From a virus: a stretch of 23,761 nucleotides of DNA. The notes beneath the pieces were generated by a model, which saw nothing but the letters and a program-made list of their open reading frames with translations, searched no databases and had not been told where the DNA came from. Position numbers and translations under genes: made by a program. Location of the stretch: the IMG/VR virus record IMGVR_UViG_3300036830_000011, positions 1-23,761 of that record; one strand, given 5' to 3'. Position 1 is the first letter of the stretch. Every line of letters starts with the position of its first letter. Shown in pieces: positions 14,853 to 21,010 of this stretch.

Positions 14853-16340
14853 CTACCCTCGATATTTCCCGTCGATGTAACGAACGATTTGTCGTTTAGA
14901 ATCCCATTGCGTCAACACGTCCGCGTTCGTCCATCCGTTGAGGCCGTGATTGTATTCGAGGCGAAGGCGAGTCTTCGTGCCGGCGCCGTAGTTGCCTTCG
15001 TAAATATAGTCGCTGTGCGTATGGAACGTCACCGACTTGTTTCCCATGTGCGCGAAGGCTTTGCGCGATCCCTTCGCGCCATTGGCGCCGATGTCGCCGT
15101 GCAATCCGTGCTCGATGCCGCCGGGCGCGAATGATTCGTCGAGGTCGAGCAAGCGAATGTTTTTTTTCATCATCGACGATTCGTGACGGAACCAATAGTG
15201 CAGCGGATCGGGATATTCCGCGCCCTTGTCGGTGATCTTCGCGTTACGCCGCATATACAGCGCGGTCTCTAAGCCGAACTCACTGTTCGCATGGTCGATG
15301 CGCCAATCGAAATCACGCGCCATGAAACGACGTAGCATGTCGTTATGATTCGAGGCTTGCACGAGCCATTGAATTTTGGCGAAGTCGGCGGCGCGCTGAT
15401 TCGTCCATCCTATCGCGCGGCGTACCTCGGCTTTGATGTCATGGCGCCCGGCATCGAATTTCGCCGCACCGATGAACGGGTCGAGCTTGTGATGCGGATT
15501 CACCGCATAGCTGTCGAGCAAGTCGGGCAATACCACGGCCTCGGGCTGCAATCGCTCGATGAGTTCTTCGGTCGCGGCCCATACAACGGGGTCGATATAG
15601 TCGACGTGAATATCGCCGCAGCCGAGAGCCTTCGGGCGTGGCGCCTTCGAGCACTTGCCGTTCGGATGATACGTCAAGCCGAGAACGCCGTCGGTCGCGC
15701 TGTTATGCGTGGTCGAGTAGTGAAACTGCCGCACGTAGAATTTGTCGTCGTCGCTCATATCCACGAGCAACGCGGACAAACTGTGATGGAATTCGCCGAC
15801 CTTGCCGAGTTTCGTCAGCGTATAGTTCGGCATCGTGGCCGCGCCGGTCGTCGTCAAGAGCTTTCCCATCTTGCCCGAGGGAACCGGGACGATGGTCGAT
15901 TCGAGTTTCGTGTGCCCGTATATCGCGCTATTGGCGCCGCTGACGGCATCGAAGCTCGACAGCGGGCGAGCGGCCGTCGGCTGTGTCGGCACGTCCGCGA
16001 ATAGCGTCAGATTGTCATTGAATGGAAGTCGGCGGCTCCACATCACATGTTTGAATTCCGCGGCCCAATGCTCCGCGTTATTCTGTGATCCGGTCCATAC
16101 CGAGGTGGGGTTCTTGTAGCGGAGCGGAATCGCGAAGATTTCTCGCTTATCTCGCCGCGCCTTGTTCTTGATGATTTGCCAAAACTCCGCGTGAGCGGGG
16201 GTCGCGTTTTGAACTGCGAAGACGATTGCGCGTTTCCATCCGGCGGGTAGCTCACGGTGAAAATCTACCGTGATTTGCGACGCCTCCGCGAAGGGATTTG
16301 TCAGCTTGCGAAATTCCGCCAGTGTTTGAAAACGCGCCAT
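14853..16340 (-). CDS. T5 A1-like metallophosphoesterase (host-takeover protein)
   Basis: Encodes 495 aa. The start ATG lies just after the upstream stop and has AGG eight bases before it. Central motifs match the phage T5 A1 family as I remember it: LLTTTGAATMPNY then GKVGEFHHSLSALLVDM (residues 161-195), GDIHVDYIDP (242-251), LPDLLDSYAVNPHHK (271-285), and QASNHNDMLRRFM (328-340). The GD.H...D and NH(N)D motifs are those of metallophosphoesterases. In T5, A1 is needed for host DNA breakdown and completion of DNA entry. Activity here is inferred. It is unusual in a late structural operon. Confidence 0.75.
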   Translation of the reverse strand: MARFQTLAEFRKLTNPFAEASQITVDFHRELPAGWKRAIVFAVQNATPAHAEFWQIIKNKARRDKREIFAIPLRYKNPTSVWTGSQNNAEHWAAEFKHVMWSRRLPFNDNLTLFADVPTQPTAARPLSSFDAVSGANSAIYGHTKLESTIVPVPSGKMGKLLTTTGAATMPNYTLTKLGKVGEFHHSLSALLVDMSDDDKFYVRQFHYSTTHNSATDGVLGLTYHPNGKCSKAPRPKALGCGDIHVDYIDPVVWAATEELIERLQPEAVVLPDLLDSYAVNPHHKLDPFIGAAKFDAGRHDIKAEVRRAIGWTNQRAADFAKIQWLVQASNHNDMLRRFMARDFDWRIDHANSEFGLETALYMRRNAKITDKGAEYPDPLHYWFRHESSMMKKNIRLLDLDESFAPGGIEHGLHGDIGANGAKGSRKAFAHMGNKSVTFHTHSDYIYEGNYGAGTKTRLRLEYNHGLNGWTNADVLTQWDSKRQIVRYIDGKYRG

Positions 16341-16344
16341 CGTA

Positions 16345-16647
16345 CTAACCTCGGGCCTTAGCCGCGACCTTCACATCGGCGAACCATACGTTCTTTCCGT
16401 TGCCGCGTCCATCCATTTTCACGACGACGATGTGTTTCTCGAACTGTGCTCGGTACTTGCCGAGTAGGTTCGCACCGAGGCCGCAGCGAGCCGCGAAGTC
16501 GGCTTCGTACTCGGCTGATTCCTTGCCCTCGGCCAAGAGCGAGGCAAGGCCCGCTCGAATCTTCAAGGGAATTTTCACGTCGGGATTGTGCTCGGCTTGG
16601 AACGATGCAAGGTTCGTGAACGTGGGTTTGACTTTTGCTTTCGACAT
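16345..16647 (-). CDS. Small basic protein of unknown function
   Basis: Encodes 100 aa from ATG 16647-16645, which overlaps the stop of the proteasome-like gene (TAATG). The open frame extends to 16926, but that part lies inside the upstream gene and is low quality. The sequence FAARCGLGANLLGKYRAQFE at about 47-66 could form a helix-turn-helix. The C-terminal MDGRGNGKNVWFADVKVA is beta-like. It precedes the T5 A1-like gene by five bases. No family recognised; a DNA-binding partner of its neighbours is only a guess. Confidence 0.6.
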   Translation of the reverse strand: MSKAKVKPTFTNLASFQAEHNPDVKIPLKIRAGLASLLAEGKESAEYEADFAARCGLGANLLGKYRAQFEKHIVVVKMDGRGNGKNVWFADVKVAAKARG

Positions 16648-17117
16648 TACTTTTTCCTCGTGAGTGACATAGTAGTGATAGGGGTCGAGCTGAAGTGCTC
16701 TACCTTCGTAGCGATGAAACATGCGCGCTTGGCGTCCGCGCCCGCGTGCATCGCCCCGAGGGCGGCTTTGCAGCCGGAGCCAATCGACCAAAACTTTTCG
16801 AGCACACGTTCGGGACGGCAATACGCATCGGCCTCGAACAGCCCGTGTTTGTTGTAAATCAAAACCATGAAATCTGAATTCATGAGTGCGAAGACTTCCG
16901 GCACGTCTTTTCCGCTGCCGTACCAATCGAGGAACACGAGCGCGGGCGAAGTCTCGCCGGCTACGCCGATGATATGTTCTTCGGTGCGTTTGCCGACCTT
17001 GATAAATTTGCGATACATTTTTTCGCAGCGAAAGAATCGCGCGCCGCCGGATTCCGTCTCAAGTGTGCCGCGTGAATCCGCAGCCATCACGCCATCGCGG
17101 TAAACAATCGTCGTCAT
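16647..17117 (-). CDS. Proteasome/HslV-like Ntn-hydrolase peptidase
   Basis: Encodes 156 aa from ATG 17117-17115, with GAGGA upstream. The longer frame to 17192 adds a segment without family match. The N-terminus M-TTIVYRDGVMAADSRGT matches the beta-subunit pattern in which Met removal exposes a catalytic Thr. The Asp of MAADSR and a Lys in EKMYRKFIK occupy the positions of HslV Asp17 and Lys33. IGSGCKAALGAMHAGADAKRA matches the conserved C-terminal half. No ATPase partner is present in the window. It likely cleaves peptides, perhaps using a host unfoldase. Confidence 0.8.
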   Translation of the reverse strand: MTTIVYRDGVMAADSRGTLETESGGARFFRCEKMYRKFIKVGKRTEEHIIGVAGETSPALVFLDWYGSGKDVPEVFALMNSDFMVLIYNKHGLFEADAYCRPERVLEKFWSIGSGCKAALGAMHAGADAKRACFIATKVEHFSSTPITTMSLTRKK

Positions 17118-17119
17118 TT

Positions 17120-17929
17120 TTAATCCTCGAATCCGGGAATGATTGAGCGGGAAGTGCAACGGCAGTTTATAAGCTGACCGGGAAAAATCCATTCTTTTTC
17201 GTCGGGATCATACATGCCCTTCGATAAATCAAATTCCTTGCCATTCATCGCAACATGTGATGGGCGAGGTTCCTTGCCGCCGGCTGAGTGCTGCCATATC
17301 GCCTTTTTAATTCCGAGCTGTTGCCGGCGCGCGTTTTCAATCGTGGCCGTAGCCTTCGCGTTTTGATCGCGAGCGATGAGGGCGGCGCGCTTCACCGTCA
17401 CTTCGTAGTTTTTGTGCAGCTTACGCGACAGCGTTCCCATGTTGCCGCCGGCACTCACGCTCGACCATACGCTCGACTGAACATCCGTCAAATACTGTTG
17501 CGGAATCGACTTGATGAGGTTCACGTTCTCCGCGATAACCTTTCGATACGCTTCCATCGCGGGGCGGCCGGGCTTGAACGCCACGGTAAAGCCGGCCTTT
17601 TTGAAGGCGGCCTTCATCGAGGTTTCGGCATAGCGGAAGTTCTTCGCTACGAATTTGCGCGATAGGTCGAGCGACAAACCGTTGAACTTGAGCGTCCATT
17701 TCTTCGACCACGCCTTGAGCGTTTTATCGATGTTCGAGACGGGAGACTTCGCATCGGCAGCGATGAGCGTCGGCGGCGTTTCAAGTAGCGCGAGCCCGAG
17801 CTGAAGCGAGATATCGAGATGCGCTTCGCCGATCAGCGTTTCGAGCGCCTTCTGATACCAGATGCGAACGCCCGAGTTCGGCCAAGTCGGTTCGACGACG
17901 ATTCGCTTATTTGTTTTTGCGTCGATCAT
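17120..17929 (-). CDS. Head morphogenesis protein (Mu F/SPP1 gp7 family)
   Basis: Encodes 269 aa from ATG 17929-17927. The frame is open to an ATG at 18031, giving 303 aa, but that would overlap the 63-aa gene by 68 more bases, and relatives start close to the PNSGVRIWYQKALETLI segment. No good ribosome binding site marks either start. The C-terminal HSAGGKEPRPSHVAMNGKEF, WIFPGQLINCRC and SRSIIPGF are the diagnostic Mu F motif. LIKSIPQQYLTDVQSSV and AALIARDQNAKATATIENAR are typical of the middle part. It is a minor head protein that binds the portal vertex. Confidence 0.88.
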   Translation of the reverse strand: MIDAKTNKRIVVEPTWPNSGVRIWYQKALETLIGEAHLDISLQLGLALLETPPTLIAADAKSPVSNIDKTLKAWSKKWTLKFNGLSLDLSRKFVAKNFRYAETSMKAAFKKAGFTVAFKPGRPAMEAYRKVIAENVNLIKSIPQQYLTDVQSSVWSSVSAGGNMGTLSRKLHKNYEVTVKRAALIARDQNAKATATIENARRQQLGIKKAIWQHSAGGKEPRPSHVAMNGKEFDLSKGMYDPDEKEWIFPGQLINCRCTSRSIIPGFED

Positions 17930-18098
17930 GTTGCGCGGCGAGATATCCGGCGCGCCATGCTTCGGCAAGGCGCATCCGTTTAGTTGAAACATTTTCGGTA
18001 GGACCGGCATCGGGAAAACCGGGAATGTCATTCCCTACTAGGTGCATTTGCGCCCATAGATACCCGCGATGTCGAAGCGTTGTGCGACGTTTCTTCAT
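17907..18098 (-). CDS. Small phage protein with GY-AA motif
   Basis: Encodes 63 aa from ATG 18098-18096, with GAGTG upstream; an in-frame ATG at 18134 is the alternative. It ends KRMRLAEAWRAGYLAAQHDR, a motif I have seen at the end of many small phage proteins and which resembles the R.GY.AG helix of ribosome modulation factor. It overlaps the start of the head morphogenesis gene. The function is unknown. Confidence 0.55.
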   Translation of the reverse strand: MKKRRTTLRHRGYLWAQMHLVGNDIPGFPDAGPTENVSTKRMRLAEAWRAGYLAAQHDRRKNK

Positions 18099-18108
18099 GG
18101 CTATCACT

Positions 18109-18453
18109 CTATGTGATACGTGCCAAGTATGCAAGTATGTTTAAAATTCCCTCGAAATCGTCGCCTAGCATCCCCAAACCCGTGTTACATCGACGGCAAA
18201 GCCATCCGCGGAATTTGCCGGTTTTGTGATCGTGGTCATTATGCAATGTAACTCCTAGCGCTCCGCAGCATTCACAGCGCGTGGGGCACGGGCGCGTAGG
18301 CTTCGGCACGCCGTCATATCGCCATTGCGCTTCCCGATTTTTCCAAGGATTTTTTACGCGCCATCGTTTCAGCTTCGCCGCAATTTTCGATTTATGCTTT
18401 TTATAATAGGCGCGATTTACGGCGTTTTTCGTATCCTTATCTTTACTCGGCAT
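18109..18453 (-). CDS. Endonuclease VII-type HNH endonuclease
   Basis: Encodes 114 aa from ATG 18453-18451, overlapping the portal stop by 11 bases; the longer frame to 18483 lies in the portal gene. The N-terminal half is very basic. The catalytic and zinc motif is complete: CECCG (C60, C63), DHDH (73-76), GKFRGWLCRRCN (C86, C89), GLGMLGD. This family includes T4 endonuclease VII and many free-standing homing-type HNH genes. It sits between portal and head morphogenesis genes, an insertion place that suggests a mobile selfish gene. It is a paralogue of the broken gene at 20566-21010. Confidence 0.85.
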   Translation of the reverse strand: MPSKDKDTKNAVNRAYYKKHKSKIAAKLKRWRVKNPWKNREAQWRYDGVPKPTRPCPTRCECCGALGVTLHNDHDHKTGKFRGWLCRRCNTGLGMLGDDFEGILNILAYLARIT

Positions 18454-20083
18454 CTGAGCCGCCCGGAGGTGCCGGCGGCGCATAAGGCTGTCCCGTTTCG
18501 GGGTCTATCGTGTTGATGTCGGGCTGAGGCTCCGGCGCGTCGCCTTCGAGATGAGTTAGGCCGCTGTCGGGGTCCGTGCGCAACGCTTCGCGGCCCTCGT
18601 CGGCATCGATTACGCCGGCCGTGATGAGGCCCGTAATCATTTCCGTATTCGCTTTGCGCGTGTCCGCGACTTCCTTTTGCGTGGTTTCCACGAGGGGCAC
18701 GAATTCGTAGTCGAGGTCTTCGTCGATGGCGCCGAACTCGTTCAACTGAATGAGGTCGAATATCTTGTCGAGGCCCGGTTCGACGACGGTCTCTTGCTCG
18801 CTGCCGACGAACTCGTGAAAAACCGTTATCTCGCCTTCGCTCGAAGCGTTGAGGCCGCTCGGCGTGATGCCCGTCAGCTTGACAAGGGGCACATGCGAGG
18901 GCGCCGCCATATGCTCTTGTGCTTGCGCCTGTAGCTCCGAAAGGCCGGAGAGCGGCACCGCGATTTGCTCCATTTCTTCGCTGTTCTTGTCGAGCAACGT
19001 CAAGCCCTGATTATCGCGCGTGAGCGTGAACAGCTTCGCGCGATTCAAAATGCCCGTACCGTCGACGGATTTTCCCGCGAGCACCGTCTGAAGATTCGAC
19101 TTCAAAATGAGGTTCGAGAAATTCGAGATGATTTTGTTCACGTTGTCGACAGTCTTCAGCCATCGAAGAACGTAGGGCTCCATGAGCTGCGTCAAGCTGA
19201 TGCCGCCGAAATTGTATGCCGGCTTCAAGAGGTCTGGCATCGGACGAGAGATGACGGTAATCAATCGAGTGTGATGCACGCGCTTGCCGAGAATGAACCA
19301 CGCATTCGGGCTATAGAAATCCTGAGCCGTGGCGTCTTGCGAATTGTACGTGAGCGGGCTCGTCCAAATCGGTTCGATGACTTTAAAGCCTACGAGCTTG
19401 CCCTTGCCTACCGTCTTGTCGGTGATTTCGAGCGGCTGTGCTTTCACGACATCGTTATCGCTGCCCTCGATGTTGATGTAAATCTGAGCGCGGCCCATGA
19501 ACATATCGAGTTCGAGGGTCTTGCGCCAAATCTGGCGAACGTCAAATTTTTTGAACGCTGCCTCTAGCTTTTTGAATTTGTCGGCCGCCTTCGGGTCTTT
19601 TGAGCGCGAGACGAACTTAATCCATTTGCGCGTCATTTCCTTAGCAATGGTTTCGCTCGGTGCGCGGTACTCGGAGCGCTGAGACAGCTCCGACAAATAG
19701 GCGTAGCCGGGAAATCCGAGGCCGCAATTCTGCGTCTGTTGCCAAGCGAAGAAATTCGAGCCGCCGGGAACCATGTTCGCATTGTCCATCGCGAGATATG
19801 GCTTCTGCCCGTGGGGCATGGCGTTTTGCCTCGCGATGATGGCCGCGCTCGGGATCACGCCCGGAGGCGGCGAGTAGGGCCGCACGGGACGCCGTATAAC
19901 GACCGCTGAGCCGAGCTGAGCGAGTAGGCCATCGCTTACCTGAAGCGTCGTGCCCTCGGGCGCTACGAGCGTTGCCGGCGCCGCAACGGGCGTCGAGGCG
20001 GCTTCCTTGTATCGCGTGACCGCACGAGCTTTCTTGCCGTCTCGCTTAAGCTGCGCGGATTTCTTTGCGGTTCGCTTTTTCAT
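18443..20083 (-). CDS. Portal protein (DUF1073 type)
   Basis: Encodes 546 aa. After a basic, low-complexity first 70 residues comes the portal core: GFPGYAYLSELSQRSEYRAP then SETIAKEMTRKWIKF, LELDMFMGRAQIYINI, VIEPIWTSPLTYNSQDATAQ, VHHTRLITVISRPMPDLLKP, and TGITPSGLNASSEGEI. This is the DUF1073 portal pattern, also annotated as Acb1-like in databases. Here the C-terminus is a Pro/Asp-rich tail of about 30 residues and no separate Acb1 phosphodiesterase domain is seen. The protein forms the dodecameric DNA gate. The start has only a weak ribosome binding site (GAG). Confidence 0.9.
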   Translation of the reverse strand: MKKRTAKKSAQLKRDGKKARAVTRYKEAASTPVAAPATLVAPEGTTLQVSDGLLAQLGSAVVIRRPVRPYSPPPGVIPSAAIIARQNAMPHGQKPYLAMDNANMVPGGSNFFAWQQTQNCGLGFPGYAYLSELSQRSEYRAPSETIAKEMTRKWIKFVSRSKDPKAADKFKKLEAAFKKFDVRQIWRKTLELDMFMGRAQIYINIEGSDNDVVKAQPLEITDKTVGKGKLVGFKVIEPIWTSPLTYNSQDATAQDFYSPNAWFILGKRVHHTRLITVISRPMPDLLKPAYNFGGISLTQLMEPYVLRWLKTVDNVNKIISNFSNLILKSNLQTVLAGKSVDGTGILNRAKLFTLTRDNQGLTLLDKNSEEMEQIAVPLSGLSELQAQAQEHMAAPSHVPLVKLTGITPSGLNASSEGEITVFHEFVGSEQETVVEPGLDKIFDLIQLNEFGAIDEDLDYEFVPLVETTQKEVADTRKANTEMITGLITAGVIDADEGREALRTDPDSGLTHLEGDAPEPQPDINTIDPETGQPYAPPAPPGGSDAE

Positions 20084-20201
20084 GGGGTCTCAAAGTGTAA
20101 GGAACAAACAGAGGCAGCTTTTCGCCGCACATGTAACAAGCGCTATAAACGCTCGTGTGATGGATCGTGCCGCAATGGGCGCACCGCAGATTAACTCCCA
20201 T
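20046..20201 (-). CDS. Small zinc-ribbon protein
   Basis: Encodes 51 aa from ATG 20201-20199. Two CxxC knuckles (C7/C10 in RCAHCG and C22/C25 in CYMCG) make a four-Cys zinc ribbon, followed by a basic tail. It overlaps the stop of the 52-aa gene by 11 bases and the portal start by 38 bases, consistent with coupled translation. The same frame is open to 20297, but the upstream part is covered by the 52-aa gene. No family name is offered. Confidence 0.55.
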   Translation of the reverse strand: MGVNLRCAHCGTIHHTSVYSACYMCGEKLPLFVPYTLRPHEKANRKEIRAA

Positions 20202-20349
20202 CGCGGACGCGCTGCACATGGGCCATGAGATTTCGTCGGCTGATGCGGTGAACCCGCGCGACCTTCGACCACGATTCGATGTACGCTCGGCGCGCAAGTT
20301 GCTTGCGGATGTGCGCGAGTAGTTTCGGGGTCAGCTTCGATTTGATCAT
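20191..20349 (-). CDS. 52-aa basic HTH-like protein
   Basis: The minus strand reads ATG (20349-20347) to TAA (20193-20191), 52 codons. Start and previous stop form an ATGA overlap with the 78-aa gene, the same coupling used elsewhere in the operon. The protein is very basic, and its second half [20 protein letters not shown] fits a helix-turn-helix (KVARVH turn [11 protein letters not shown]). It could bind DNA near the terminase/portal junction. It is short enough to be missed by length-filtered gene calling. Confidence 0.6.
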   Translation of the reverse strand: MIKSKLTPKLLAHIRKQLARRAYIESWSKVARVHRISRRNLMAHVQRVRDGS

Positions 20350-20582
20350 TTGGTTCTCGTCAGTGCGTCGAGTTCGGGACCGGGAAAAGTCAAGATGCGA
20401 GACATCTCGTATTGAAGCCGCTCGGCATCGAGGGCGGCGCGTTCCATCGCGAGACAGTCGCGCGCCTTGCGCTGTTCCGAATAGGCAATCGCTGCGGCTT
20501 GTTTCGGGTCTTTACCGGCGTCGATTTCGCGCCGAATGTTTTCCGAACGGGCCTCTTTCGAGCTGCTATTTATGAGGGGCAT
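20346..20582 (-). CDS. Small conserved phage protein (S-SKEA..N-RREI type)
   Basis: Encodes 78 aa, with AGGA about 10 bases before the ATG. The N-terminus [19 protein letters not shown] followed by [19 protein letters not shown] is a recurring small phage protein pattern (compare ...SSKKAFSENVR.E...GKP.KQAVAIAY...). It is helical and charged. The start lies inside the end of the broken HNH gene. The function is unknown. Confidence 0.7.
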   Translation of the reverse strand: MPLINSSSKEARSENIRREIDAGKDPKQAAAIAYSEQRKARDCLAMERAALDAERLQYEMSRILTFPGPELDALTRTK

Positions 20583-21010
20583 TGTGAATCAATCCTAAAT
20601 AGGCAATAGGCGACACATTAGCAGTTTCGCACAAATATACAAATGCTAAAGCCGCGCCCGCGATTGTATCCCCTAGAAGCCCAAGTGCTTGATTACATTT
20701 GCTGCAAAGCCATCCGCGAAATTCTCCCGTGCGGTGATCGTGGTCTAAGCAAAGAGCTTTCCCCGTGCGTTTGGCCCCGCAACACTCACAATACGCCGGC
20801 TCCGGGCGCGTAGGCTCGGGCGCTCCGCTCGATTTGCGCTTATAGGCCCGACGTTGCGCGGCCGTTCTTGCTTTCTCATAGCCGCGAACCTTTTCAGGGT
20901 TTTTCGCGCGCCATCTCGGCCGTCGACGCTTTCGCCCGCTCGGGATGCTTATCGCGGTATCGACGAGCCGAAAGATTGTTCGCCGAACGATTGCTCGGGA
21001 TTTGAACCAT
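20566..21010 (-). pseudogene. Frameshifted endonuclease VII-type HNH gene
   Basis: The 3' part encodes the intact motif set YCECCGAKR, LCLDHDHRTGEFRGWLC, SKCNQALGLLGD, but its own frame has no start outside the terminase gene. A second frame starts at ATG 21010-21008 and reads MVQIPSNRSANNLSARRYRD then KHPERAKAST, a typical N-terminus for this family, before a TGA at 20896-20894. Removing one base in the A5C3 tract just before that stop would join the halves as ...AEMAREKPEKVRGYEK. So a single-base insertion (mutation or sequencing error) breaks the gene. The 5' end overlaps the terminase by 62 bases. It is a paralogue of the gene at 18109-18453. Confidence 0.72.

Noticed and set aside
16648-16926. 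193-aa version of the 16345-16647 gene
   Set aside because: The extension lies inside the proteasome-like gene and the TAATG junction at 16647 gives a natural start.
18443-20083. Anti-CBASS Acb1 activity for the portal protein
   Set aside because: Databases use that label for DUF1073 portals, but I see only the portal core and a Pro/Asp-rich tail, with no separate phosphodiesterase domain.
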